From the NCBI GenBank assembly GCA_900554495.1, contig USHR01000018.1:1-16986 (forward strand): a stretch of DNA of 16,986 bases, read 5' to 3'. A program made the position numbers and the translations under genes. Numbering within the stretch: the stretch's first letter is position 1; each line of letters begins with the position of its first letter. Shown here piece by piece: positions 1 through 6,790 of this stretch. Source of the stretch: an uncultured Collinsella sp. Lineage in GTDB: Bacteria; Actinomycetota; Coriobacteriia; Coriobacteriales; Coriobacteriaceae. The notes beneath the pieces were generated by a model. That model searched no databases. It had not been told where the DNA came from and was given only the letters and a program-made list of their open reading frames with translations.

Positions 1-2
1 CG

Positions 3-260
3 ACCGATCGCCTGTATACCGCTGCGACGCGTTTTGGGCAGTATCCCATCCATAAAGAATATGTGCTCAAGACCATCGGCGTCATGCACGAGATTGTACG
101 CGAAAACCCCGGTGAGCCCGACCATCCGCCATACCGCCTGCTAACCGAGGAGTTTTTCGATGCAACGTTTACCGAGGTCATCGAGCTGACCGAGGCGGGA
201 TTTGCGACTCGCGTTGCTGCTTCTGGCGTTCCCGCAGTCCCCCTGATTGCTAGCTGCTAG
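3..260 (+). CDS. 3' end of an unrecognised gene (5' truncated by window edge)
   Basis: The frame is open from the first bases of the window to a TAG at 258-260, so this is the C-terminal 85 residues or so of a longer protein whose start lies upstream. A GTG at 63 is in frame but has no Shine-Dalgarno sequence, and coding-like sequence continues before it, so it is probably not a start. The peptide is mixed and soluble in character, has no membrane segment, and ends in a hydrophobic, Ala/Val/Pro-rich tail (VPAVPLIASC). I do not recognise the family. The stop sits in CTAG, which also provides a stop for a remnant on the other strand. The hairpin at 398-436 could end its transcript. Confidence 0.55.
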   Translation, partial: TDRLYTAATRFGQYPIHKEYVLKTIGVMHEIVRENPGEPDHPPYRLLTEEFFDATFTEVIELTEAGFATRVAASGVPAVPLIASC

Positions 261-361
261 CCGGCCGGCTTAACGGTGAACAGTTCATCCCAATTGACCA
301 ACAGCTCCCGTCGCAGGGCGTCTTCGGTGGTACGCTCGGCATCGGAAAGGTTCGCGACTGA
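257..361 (-). pseudogene. Possible gene remnant, C-terminal fragment without a start
   Basis: Read on the minus strand, 361 to 257 is open and gives a protein-like peptide (VANLSDAERTTEDALRREL, then LVNWDELFTVKPAG) ending at a TAG. It has no ATG, GTG or TTG start, and a TGA lies just before it at 362-364. An ATG at 383 in another frame reads MPLHRFVIS before it would need a shift to enter this frame. That suggests a decayed, frameshifted small gene, or the end of a deleted one. Chance open frames of this length are common in GC-rich DNA, so the call is weak. The family is not recognised. Confidence 0.25.
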
Positions 362-397
362 TCACAAATCGATGAAGCGGCATATGAAGTAGGTCCT

Positions 398-436
398 AAA
401 AAAGGGCCCGGAAGGCAAAGCCTTCCGGGCCCTTTT
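398..436. terminator. Bidirectional intrinsic terminator between gene end and pyk
   Basis: There is a perfect 13-bp stem, 404-416 (GGGCCCGGAAGGC) with 420-432, closed by an AAA loop. It is flanked by six A (398-403) on one side and TTTT (433-436) on the other. On the minus strand the A-run becomes the U-tract about 60 nt past the pyk stop. On the plus strand it can end the transcript of the 3-260 gene. Confidence 0.9.
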
Positions 437-464
437 GCAATGCAAATCTGCTTGCAAGTGCGTT

Positions 465-1925
465 TTAGCGCACCTGAGCGACGTAAGCGACGTTGGTCGA
501 GGAGACCTTGTCCTCGAGCTGGACGCTCATGCGGGGATCGCCGGCGGTAGCGACGGTCAGATCGCCGGCCTCGACGTAGCCGAGCTCCTTAGCGGTCTCG
601 ATCGCCTTGACGATCGTGCCGTTGACGGTGCCCTGGGTAATCTCGGCCTGGTGCGGGATAACGCCCCAGTACATAATCATCTGCTGGACGGCCCACTCGT
701 GGCGGGAGAACGCGCAGATCGGCATGTTGGGACGGAAGTGCGAGATCAGGCGAGCGGTACGACCGGTGGTCGTCGGCACGGTGATGCACTTGGCGCCAAC
801 GGTGGTAGCCATGTTCACAGCGGACATACCCACAACGTTGTTGACAACGCGGGTGCCATGAGCGTCGGCCGGAACCTCGAGCGGAGCGTGGGCCGGGAGG
901 TACTTCTCGGTCTCGAGAGCAATGCTGGCCTGCATCTTAACGGCCTCGACCGGGTACTTACCGGCAGCGGACTCGCCGGACAGCATAACGGCGTCGGTGC
1001 CGTCGTAGATGGCGTTAGCAACGTCGGCAACCTCGGCGCGCGTCGGGCGCGGGTTCTGCTGCATGGAGTCGAGCATCTGCGTAGCGGTGATAACGGGCTT
1101 GTAGGCCGCGTTGCACTTGGCGATGATCTCCTTCTGGATGTGCGGAACGAGCTCGGGCTTGATCTCGATGCCCAGGTCGCCACGGGCGACCATGATGCCG
1201 TCGGAAGCCTCGAGGATCTCGTCGAAGTTCTCGACGCCCAGGGCGCACTCGATCTTCGGGAAGATCGTCACGTGCTCGCCACCGTTCTCGCGGCAAAGCT
1301 CGCGGATGCCGCGGACGGACTCGCCGTCACGGATGAAGGAAGCGGCGATGTAGTCGATGTTCTCGGTCAGGCCAAAGAGGATGTCCTGACGATCGCGCTC
1401 GGTGATGGCGGGCAGCGAGATGTTGACGTTGGGCATGTTGACGCCCTTGCGCTCGCCGATCAGGCCGTCATTCTTGACGACGCAGGTCATGTCCTGGCCG
1501 TCGACGGACTCGACCTCGAGGGCAACCAGGCCGTCGTCAATCAGGATGAGGGAGCCCTTCTCGACCTCGGAGGGCAGAGCCAGGTAGTCGAGGGAGATGT
1601 GCTCAGAGGTGCCGTGGAAATCCTCGGACGTGGGCTGAGCGGTGACGACGATCTTATCGCCGGTCTTGACGGCAACCTTCTTGCCGTCGACCAGAAGGCC
1701 GGTGCGGACCTCGGGGCCCTTGGTGTCGAGCAGGATGCCGACGGGCAGACCGAGCTCCTTGGAAATACGACGGACGCGCTCGATGCGACCGTGGTGCTCG
1801 TCGTAGGATCCGTGCGAGAAGTTAAAACGGGCGACGTTCATGCCCGCCTTGATCATCTCGCGGATGGTCTCGTCGCTATCGCAGGCGGGACCCATGGTGC
1901 ATACAATCTTGGTGCGCTTGTACAT
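465..1925 (-). CDS. pyk: Pyruvate kinase
   Basis: This 486-residue cytosolic enzyme makes the last ATP-yielding step of glycolysis, turning phosphoenolpyruvate and ADP into pyruvate and ATP. The length is normal for the family. Visible signatures are the N-terminal barrel start with NFSHG (35-39), DTKGPEVRTG (67-76), the IFPKIE segment with the catalytic lysine K224, MVARGDLGIE (245-254), the PEP/Mg loop ITATQMLDSM (279-288), and GTDAVMLSGESAAGKYP (309-325). The rest is the C-terminal allosteric domain. A Glu (E72) after KGP is the residue linked to K+-dependent enzymes; K+-independent ones have Lys there. The ATG at 1925 is preceded by a GGAGG on the minus strand (1932-1936). The gene appears monocistronic, with its own promoter and terminator. 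The long plus-strand open frame across it (435-1964) is a codon-bias shadow. Confidence 0.97.
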   Translation of the reverse strand: MYKRTKIVCTMGPACDSDETIREMIKAGMNVARFNFSHGSYDEHHGRIERVRRISKELGLPVGILLDTKGPEVRTGLLVDGKKVAVKTGDKIVVTAQPTSEDFHGTSEHISLDYLALPSEVEKGSLILIDDGLVALEVESVDGQDMTCVVKNDGLIGERKGVNMPNVNISLPAITERDRQDILFGLTENIDYIAASFIRDGESVRGIRELCRENGGEHVTIFPKIECALGVENFDEILEASDGIMVARGDLGIEIKPELVPHIQKEIIAKCNAAYKPVITATQMLDSMQQNPRPTRAEVADVANAIYDGTDAVMLSGESAAGKYPVEAVKMQASIALETEKYLPAHAPLEVPADAHGTRVVNNVVGMSAVNMATTVGAKCITVPTTTGRTARLISHFRPNMPICAFSRHEWAVQQMIMYWGVIPHQAEITQGTVNGTIVKAIETAKELGYVEAGDLTVATAGDPRMSVQLEDKVSSTNVAYVAQVR

Positions 1926-1988
1926 TCAGACCTCCATCTGACATCGTCTTGCGCTGATAGATAAACCATAAGAAATAAAACTGAGATG

Positions 1989-2019
1989 ATTATAACGAAA
2001 TGGCGACCGAATACCCCAA
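1989..2019 (-). promoter_or_regulatory. Probable pyk promoter
   Basis: On the minus strand there is a perfect TATAAT (1989-1994), 19 bases downstream of a weak TTGGGG (2014-2019). Transcription would start near 1982, giving a leader of about 55 nt before the pyk ATG at 1925. The surrounding gap is clearly more AT-rich than the coding regions. The -35 and spacing are not ideal, so the exact site is inferred. Confidence 0.5.
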
Positions 2020-2218
2020 AAAATCGACCGTATGCCGAATTAGAAGTTCATTTTTTGCGAAAAAACGGTATATGAAAAATCTTTACCAACCGTTCTGACC
2101 GCTGCTATCTGGGCGATATTTCAGTTTGACGATGTGCCGAAGAAAAAACGTTTTATCAATATTGAGCATCACACGGTCTGCATCGTTGCACTCGAGCCGT
2201 GTTTCCAATTGGAATGTT

Positions 2219-2248
2219 TTGGCTAGACGCGCTGCTTTGGGGTACCAT
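2219..2248 (+). promoter_or_regulatory. Candidate promoter of the P-type ATPase gene
   Basis: TTGGCT (2219-2224) and TACCAT (2243-2248) are separated by 18 bases. Each matches the sigma-70-type consensus at about four of six positions. Initiation near 2255 would start the transcript just before the first hairpin of the structured leader, which is the main reason to prefer this site. The rest of the 1926-2366 gap has T6-GCG-A6 (2051-2065) and AAAACGTTTT (2145-2154) palindromes but no gene that I can see. Confidence 0.35.
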
Positions 2249-2262
2249 AGCTCCACTATCAA

Positions 2263-2356
2263 CTGCCGCTCAGCACGGCAGCCTTGATGAGCCCTTGCCC
2301 TTCTCCTGGGAATTATGATCGGGCATCAATCTGCTGAGTGGCCCGAATCCCAGGAG
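2263..2356 (+). promoter_or_regulatory. Structured 5' leader that sequesters the ribosome binding site (riboswitch-like)
   Basis: Hairpin 1 is CTGCCG (2263-2268) with CGGCAG (2276-2281), with the 7-nt loop CTCAGCA. Hairpin 2 pairs CTCCTGGGA (2303-2311) with TCCCAGGAG (2348-2356), which contains the Shine-Dalgarno sequence of the ATPase. It continues through TCGGGC (2319-2324) with GCCCGA (2341-2346), enclosing a 16-nt loop. That loop contains TGCTGAG (2332-2338), the exact complement of the hairpin 1 loop. A competing helix adds TTGATG (2284-2289) with CATCAA (2324-2329) and CCC (2292-2294) with GGG (2321-2323). These pairings are seen directly. A translational switch sensing an ion or metabolite is inference. 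I could not match it to a known riboswitch class by eye. Confidence 0.6.
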
Positions 2357-2366
2357 GGGACTCTAT

Positions 2367-5048
2367 ATGCAAAAGGAATACCTGTCCGCCGCGGCGGAGG
2401 TGCTCAGCGACCAGGGCGTCGATGAGAACCTCGGCCTGAGCAACGACGAGGCGTCGTCGCGCCTCGCCAAGACAGGCCCTAACAAGCTCGAGGAAGCCGA
2501 GAAAACGCCGCTGTGGAAGCGTTTCTTTGAGCAGATGGCCGACCCCATGGTCATCATGCTGATCGTTGCCGCCGTCATCAGTGCGCTCACGGGCATGGTC
2601 AAGGGCGAGGCGGACTTTGCCGATGTCGCCATCATCATGTTCGTCGTTATCGTCAACTCGGTGCTGGGCGTGGTCCAGGAAGCCAAGAGCGAAGAGGCCC
2701 TCGAGGCCCTGCAGGAGATGAGCGCGGCGCAGTCCAAGGTGCTGCGCGACGGCAAGCTCGTGCACCTGCCGAGTGCCGAGCTCGTGCCCGGTGACGTGAT
2801 CATGCTCGAGGCGGGCGACTCCGTCCCGGCCGACTGCCGCGTGCTCGAGAGCGCCACGATGAAGATCGAGGAGGCCGCCCTTACCGGCGAGTCCGTGCCC
2901 GTCGAGAAGCATGCCAACGTGATCGAGCTCGCCGCCGGCACCGACGACGTGCCGCTCGGCGACCGCAAGAACATGTGCTACATGGGTTCCACCGTGGTAT
3001 ACGGCCGCGGCCGCGCCGTCGTGGTCGGCACCGGCATGAACACCGAGATGGGTAAGATCGCCGGCGCCCTGGCCGAGGCCAAGGAAGAGCTCACGCCGCT
3101 GCAGGTGAAGCTTGCCGAGCTCAGCCGCATCCTCACCATCATGGTTATCGTCATCTGCGTCGTCATCTTTGGCGTCGACATCATCCGCCACGGCGTGGGT
3201 AACGTCCTTACCGACCCGACTGCCTTGCTCGATACCTTTATGGTTGCCGTCTCGCTCGCCGTCGCTGCCATCCCCGAGGGCCTGGTCGCCGTCGTGACTA
3301 TCGTCCTTTCGCTTGGCGTGACCAAGATGGCCAAGCGCCAGGCAATCATCCGTAAGCTTTCTGCCGTCGAGACCCTCGGCTGTACGCAGACCATCTGCTC
3401 CGACAAGACCGGTACCCTTACCCAAAACAAAATGACCGTCGTCAAGCACGAGCTCGCTGCGCCTAAGGAGAAGTTCCTGGCCGGCATGGCTCTGTGCTCC
3501 GATGCCCAGTGGGACGAGGAACTGGGCGAGGCCGTGGGCGAGCCGACCGAGTGCGCGCTCGTCAACGATGCCGGCAAGGCGGGTCTCACTGGCCTGACCG
3601 CCGAGCACCCGCGCGTGGGCGAGGCCCCGTTCGACTCGGGCCGCAAGATGATGTCCGTGGTCGTCGAGACCCTGGACGGCGAGTACGAGCAGTACACCAA
3701 GGGCGCACCCGACGTGGTGATTGGCCTGTGCACCCATATCTACGAGGGCGACAAGGTCGTCCCCCTGACCGAGGAGCGTCGCGCCGAGCTCGTGGCCGCC
3801 AACAAGGCCATGGCCGACGAGGCCCTGCGCGTACTGGCACTGGCAAGCCGCACCTACACCGAGGTCCCGAGCGACTGCAGCCCCGCCGCGCTCGAGCACG
3901 ACCTGGTCTTCTGCGGCCTATCCGGCATGATTGACCCGGTCCGCCCCGAGGTCGCCGACGCCATCCGCGAGGCCCACGATGCCGGTATCCGCACCGTCAT
4001 GATCACGGGCGATCACATCGACACCGCCGTGGCCATCGCCAAGCAGCTGGGCATCGTCACCGATCGCAGCCATGCCATCACCGGTGCCGACCTCGATCGC
4101 ATGAGCGACGAGGAGCTCGACGCGCACATCGAGGACTACGGCGTGTACGCTCGCGTCCAGCCCGAGCACAAGACGCGCATCGTCGAGGCTTGGAAGTCGC
4201 GCGACCAGATCGTGGCCATGACGGGCGATGGCGTCAACGACGCCCCGTCCATCAAGCGTGCCGACATTGGCGTGGGCATGGGCATCACCGGTACCGACGT
4301 TACCAAGAACGTCGCCGACATGGTGCTTGCCGACGACAACTTCGCCACCATCATCGGTGCTTGCGAGGAGGGTCGCCGCATCTACGACAACATCCGCAAG
4401 GTCATTCAGTTCCTGCTTTCGGCTAACCTTGCCGAGGTCTTCTCGGTGTTTATCGCCACGCTCATCGGCTTTACCATCTTCCAGCCGGTGCAGCTGCTGT
4501 GGGTGAACCTGGTCACCGACTGCTTCCCCGCGCTCGCGCTGGGCATGGAGGATGCCGAGGGCGACATCATGAAGCGCAAGCCGCGCAACGCCAAGGACGG
4601 CGTCTTTGCCGGTAATATGGGTCTGGACTGCGTGGTCCAGGGCCTGATCATCACCGTGCTGGTGCTGGCGAGCTTCTTTGTGGGCGTGTACTTTGACATG
4701 GGCTACATCCACATCTCCGATATGATCGCCGGCAATGCCGACGAGGAAGGCGTGATGATGGCGTTCATCACGCTCAACATGGTCGAGATTTTCCACTGCT
4801 TCAATATGCGCAGCCGTCGTGCGTCGCTGTTTAGCATGAAGAAGCAGAACAAGTGGCTGTGGGCTTCCGCCGCGCTGGCGCTGGTGCTGACGGTGATCGT
4901 AACCGTGCAGCCGACGCTTGCCGAGATGTTCTTTGGCCCCGTGACGCTTGAGCTCAAGGGCGTTCTTGCCGCGCTGGGCCTGGCCTTCCTGATCATCCCG
5001 CTGATGGAGATCTACAAGGCGATCATGCGCGCGGTCGAGAAGGAGTAA
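2367..5048 (+). CDS. Calcium-translocating type II P-type ATPase
   Basis: This 893-residue membrane pump uses ATP to export a cation, most likely Ca2+. Domains in order: cation-ATPase N-terminus (about 5-70), actuator domain with TGES (173-176), M4 with PEGL (E304), phosphorylation site SDKTGT (D346), nucleotide-binding region with KGAPD (about 445-449), MITGD (545-549), hinge TGDGVND (619-625), then the C-terminal membrane helices to 890. Ion ligands typical of SERCA/PMR1-type pumps are present: N687 and E690 in M5, and N714, T717 and D718 in M6 (VNLVTD). Length fits bacterial Ca-ATPases. The ATG at 2367 has a strong AGGAGGGG at 2352-2359, but that sequence lies in a leader hairpin, so translation is probably controlled. 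A Na+ or Mn2+ substrate cannot be excluded from sequence alone. Confidence 0.93.
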   Translation: MQKEYLSAAAEVLSDQGVDENLGLSNDEASSRLAKTGPNKLEEAEKTPLWKRFFEQMADPMVIMLIVAAVISALTGMVKGEADFADVAIIMFVVIVNSVLGVVQEAKSEEALEALQEMSAAQSKVLRDGKLVHLPSAELVPGDVIMLEAGDSVPADCRVLESATMKIEEAALTGESVPVEKHANVIELAAGTDDVPLGDRKNMCYMGSTVVYGRGRAVVVGTGMNTEMGKIAGALAEAKEELTPLQVKLAELSRILTIMVIVICVVIFGVDIIRHGVGNVLTDPTALLDTFMVAVSLAVAAIPEGLVAVVTIVLSLGVTKMAKRQAIIRKLSAVETLGCTQTICSDKTGTLTQNKMTVVKHELAAPKEKFLAGMALCSDAQWDEELGEAVGEPTECALVNDAGKAGLTGLTAEHPRVGEAPFDSGRKMMSVVVETLDGEYEQYTKGAPDVVIGLCTHIYEGDKVVPLTEERRAELVAANKAMADEALRVLALASRTYTEVPSDCSPAALEHDLVFCGLSGMIDPVRPEVADAIREAHDAGIRTVMITGDHIDTAVAIAKQLGIVTDRSHAITGADLDRMSDEELDAHIEDYGVYARVQPEHKTRIVEAWKSRDQIVAMTGDGVNDAPSIKRADIGVGMGITGTDVTKNVADMVLADDNFATIIGACEEGRRIYDNIRKVIQFLLSANLAEVFSVFIATLIGFTIFQPVQLLWVNLVTDCFPALALGMEDAEGDIMKRKPRNAKDGVFAGNMGLDCVVQGLIITVLVLASFFVGVYFDMGYIHISDMIAGNADEEGVMMAFITLNMVEIFHCFNMRSRRASLFSMKKQNKWLWASAALALVLTVIVTVQPTLAEMFFGPVTLELKGVLAALGLAFLIIPLMEIYKAIMRAVEKE

Positions 5049-5060
5049 GTTAACTTGTTC

Positions 5061-5149
5061 GGGCCCGCCCCTGCGTGTTTTCTTCTTCGCTGGTCCTCGC
5101 GCTTCGCGCTGCGGGATCGCTCAGAAGAAAACACTCCCGGGGTGGGCCC
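5061..5149. repeat. Large imperfect palindrome downstream of the ATPase gene
   Basis: An outer arm GGGCCCGCCCC (5061-5071) pairs with 5139-5149 with one G-T wobble. An inner arm GTGTTTTCTTCT (5075-5086) pairs perfectly with AGAAGAAAACAC (5123-5134). A GC-rich centre (5087-5122) can fold further around CTTCG. The whole forms a hairpin of nearly 90 nt starting 12 bases after the ATPase stop. No U-tract follows on either strand, so it is not a normal terminator. It may be an intergenic repeat element or an mRNA-stabilising structure. Confidence 0.6.
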
Positions 5150-5192
5150 TACGGTATCCTTGCTGGCTTTACTCCCGCGCGGATGAAAAAGG

Positions 5193-5242
5193 GCTGAGGG
5201 AAAGAAGGTGAGCGGCCGAGCAATTGCTCGGCCGCTCGTTTT
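5193..5242 (+). terminator. Terminator module 1 (box plus 28-nt perfect palindrome)
   Basis: A perfect 28-base palindrome (5210-5237, starting GAGCGGCCGAGC) is followed by GTTTT (5238-5242), which fits an intrinsic terminator for the ATPase transcript. It is preceded by the box GCTGAGGGAAAG (5193-5204) and GTGAGC (5208-5213). The same arrangement recurs exactly 120 bases downstream. Confidence 0.6.
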
Positions 5243-5312
5243 GAATAAAGGATGTGCCCTTAGGAAACCCCTCCCGGCGGGCGGGCCTTCGGATAGCCTC
5301 TCGGGACCATGA
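5208..5312 (+). CDS. Possible small ORF overlapping terminator module 1
   Basis: A GTG at 5208 sits six bases after GAGGGA (5196-5201), a usable Shine-Dalgarno sequence. It opens a 34-codon frame that begins MSGRAIARPLVLN and ends at a TGA (5310-5312), directly before the second module. The peptide would be read through the terminator stem, as in a leader peptide. The equivalent GTG in module 2 begins MSWSGFARPALFD, a partly similar peptide. The similarity may simply reflect the two related palindromes. No family is recognised and real translation is doubtful. Confidence 0.2.
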   Translation: MSGRAIARPLVLNKGCALRKPLPAGGPSDSLSGP

Positions 5313-5363
5313 GCTGAGGGAAAGTTTGTGAGCTGGTCGGGCTTTGCCCGGCCAGCTCTTTTT
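5313..5363 (+). terminator. Terminator module 2 upstream of rsgA
   Basis: The stem GAGCTGGTCGGGC (5330-5342) pairs with 5346-5358 with one G-T wobble, with a TTT loop, and is followed by five T (5359-5363). It is a textbook intrinsic terminator. It carries the same upstream box GCTGAGGGAAAG (5313-5324) and GTGAGC (5328-5333) as module 1. The two stems differ in sequence but both keep their pairing. Confidence 0.75.
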
Positions 5364-5373
5364 GATTTAAAAT
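5344..5373 (+). promoter_or_regulatory. Candidate rsgA promoter
   Basis: TAAAAT (5368-5373) matches the -10 consensus at five of six positions. TTGCCC (5344-5349), 18 bases upstream and inside the terminator stem, is a weak -35. The start point would be near 5380, leaving a leader of about 30 nt that includes the rsgA Shine-Dalgarno sequence. Confidence 0.35.
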
Positions 5374-5400
5374 ACCTGCTCAGTTGTGATTTGTGGTGCT

Positions 5401-5406
5401 GGGAGG
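5401..5406 (+). promoter_or_regulatory. Ribosome binding site that decides the rsgA start
   Basis: GGGAGG lies five bases before the GTG at 5412. The longer in-frame GTG at 5328 would force the ribosome to begin at a terminator stem and add 28 residues unlike RsgA N-termini. The GTG at 5412 begins a Lys/Ala-rich basic tail typical of GC-rich RsgA proteins and is preferred. Confidence 0.65.
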
Positions 5407-5411
5407 CGCTT

Positions 5412-6596
5412 GTGGGCAAGGCTAAGGCGAAGGCGAAGAAAAAGACGACGGGGGCGCGGGCTAAGCGCGATCGTCGTCGGAAGCTTGCGACCGAAGCCCC
5501 CGCGTCTGCCGAGGAACTGCTGGCAAGCGTGCCGGGACTCGACGCGCTGCAGGATGTTCCGGCGTTCGACGACCTACCGATCGATGAGGCTCAGCAGGCT
5601 GCCTTCGATGATTTTTGTGCCCAGGCCGAGGAGCCCGAGCAGACGCAACTTGGTACCGTGGTGCGCCTGGATCGCGGGTTTCCGCTGGTAGCGACTGCCG
5701 ACGATACCTTTCGTGCCGAGCATGCCGTGGGGTTTGCCAAGTCGCGTGGTGAGGACGAGGTTTTGCTGCCAGCCGTGGGCGACCGCGTGGCGGTGCGCCG
5801 TGCGCCCGGGCACGACATGGGCGTGATCGAGTGCGTGCTGCCTCGCCGCACGAGTTTTGAGCGTTGGCGTGGACGCGCTCGCGGCGAACGTCAGGTGCTT
5901 TGCTCCAACGTGGATAGCGTTCTGATCGTGCAGGCGCTTGGCGCCGGCGAGGTGTTGCTCGACCGCGTGGCACGCTCGCTGGTGCTGGCACTCGACTGCG
6001 ATGCCGAGCCGGTGGTGGTACTCACCAAGGCCGACCGATGCGACGCCGATGAGCTTGCACGCGACCTGGATCGCGTGCGCCGCTTGGTGGGTCCAGACGT
6101 GCACGTAATCGTGACGTCCTCTGCCGAGGGCCGTGGTTTGGATGAGGTGCGCGCCTGCGTGCCCGCCGGGAGCTGCGCCATGATCTTGGGTGAATCGGGT
6201 GCTGGCAAGTCGACGCTGCTCAACGCGCTGCTGGGTCACGATACATTGGCGACCGGCGGCGTGCGCGAGCGCGATGACCAGGGCCGCCATACCACCGTCG
6301 CGCGCGTGATGGTGGCGCTTCCGGGTGATGCCGGCGTTATTGCCGACGCCCCGGGCCTGCGCAGTCTGCCGCTCGTAGGGCATGAGCGGGGTTTGGCACG
6401 CGCGTTTCCCGAGATCGTCGAGGCGTCGCGTGCGTGCCGATTTGGCGACTGCACGCATACTCACGAACCGGGCTGCGCCGTTCGCGAGGCCGAGGGCGCC
6501 GGGCAGATTGACAGCCTGCGCCTGGAAACGTTCCAAAACTTGGCGTCATCCATGCGCGTGAGCGCTCAAATGCTCGATCCCGATGTCCATCTGTAA
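5412..6596 (+). CDS. rsgA: Ribosome small-subunit-dependent GTPase RsgA
   Basis: The 394-residue protein (GTG start at 5412) is a late 30S ribosome maturation GTPase. It is circularly permuted, as expected for the family. A basic Lys/Ala tail (1-25) and acidic linker lead to an OB-fold (about 80-150). The GTPase motifs follow in the order G4 TKAD (205-208), G1 GESGAGKST (260-268), G2 with GRHTT (291-295) and G3 DAPG (312-315). The C-terminal zinc site has the pattern C342, C347, H349, C355 (CRFGDCTH...EPGC). The N-terminal extension of about 75 residues before the OB-fold is longer than in E. coli but common in actinobacteria. The gene stands alone between terminators. Confidence 0.93.
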   Translation: MGKAKAKAKKKTTGARAKRDRRRKLATEAPASAEELLASVPGLDALQDVPAFDDLPIDEAQQAAFDDFCAQAEEPEQTQLGTVVRLDRGFPLVATADDTFRAEHAVGFAKSRGEDEVLLPAVGDRVAVRRAPGHDMGVIECVLPRRTSFERWRGRARGERQVLCSNVDSVLIVQALGAGEVLLDRVARSLVLALDCDAEPVVVLTKADRCDADELARDLDRVRRLVGPDVHVIVTSSAEGRGLDEVRACVPAGSCAMILGESGAGKSTLLNALLGHDTLATGGVRERDDQGRHTTVARVMVALPGDAGVIADAPGLRSLPLVGHERGLARAFPEIVEASRACRFGDCTHTHEPGCAVREAEGAGQIDSLRLETFQNLASSMRVSAQMLDPDVHL

Positions 6597-6614
6597 TTGA
6601 TTTTTCCTATGACA

Positions 6615-6648
6615 GCCGTCTCCCAACTGTTCGGGAGACGGCTTTTTT
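6615..6648 (+). terminator. Intrinsic terminator of rsgA
   Basis: The 10-bp stem GCCGTCTCCC (6615-6624) pairs with GGGAGACGGC (6633-6642) around an 8-nt loop, followed by six T (6643-6648). It lies 18 bases past the rsgA stop and separates rsgA from the pilus operon. Confidence 0.92.
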
Positions 6649-6678
6649 GCTGCGGAAAAGCCTCGAAACATGCAGTTT

Positions 6679-6738
6679 GCTGACGTGCTGACCAAAACCT
6701 TGCCACGAGCTTGACGGGCTGGTCAGCTTTTGGTCAGC
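6679..6738 (+). promoter_or_regulatory. Repeat cluster, candidate operator of the tad operon
   Basis: GCTGACCAAAA (6687-6697) and TTTTGGTCAGC (6728-6738) form a perfect 11-bp inverted repeat with a 30-nt gap. Extra copies are GCTGAC (6679-6684) and TGGTCAGC (6720-6727), the latter in direct orientation 11 bases before the copy at 6731-6738, about one DNA turn. A TTGACA (6746-6751) follows but I see no good -10 at the right distance. Repeated half-sites suggest a transcription factor, but a stem-loop role in RNA is also possible. Confidence 0.45.
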
Positions 6739-6790
6739 GATTGGTTTGACATCGAAAACCAAGATCGCGATTGCGCCGCTTTGCACTCTG

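Noticed and set aside
435..1964. Plus-strand open frame of 509 codons opposite pyk
   Set aside because: It is the antisense of a clear pyruvate kinase. Its Leu/Asp/Gly/Val-rich repeats are what GC-rich codon bias produces, and no SD or known domain is present.
2313..3899. Minus-strand open frame of 528 codons opposite the ATPase gene
   Set aside because: It is antisense to the conserved ATPase catalytic region, has His/Asp/Gly-rich nonsense composition, and matches no family.
3918..4796. Minus-strand open frame of 292 codons opposite the ATPase gene
   Set aside because: It is a shadow frame of the same kind, with no SD or domain.
5328..5411. Longer RsgA start at GTG 5328
   Set aside because: It would begin inside a terminator stem, and the added residues do not resemble RsgA. 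GTG 5412 has GGGAGG at the right distance. It is kept only as a possible leader peptide.
5012..5419. Minus-strand open frame of 135 codons across the ATPase-rsgA gap
   Set aside because: It consists mostly of translated palindromes and terminators, which explains its internally repeated peptides (RAIARP-like).
5574..6536. Minus-strand open frame of 320 codons opposite rsgA
   Set aside because: It is a codon-bias shadow of a confident RsgA gene.
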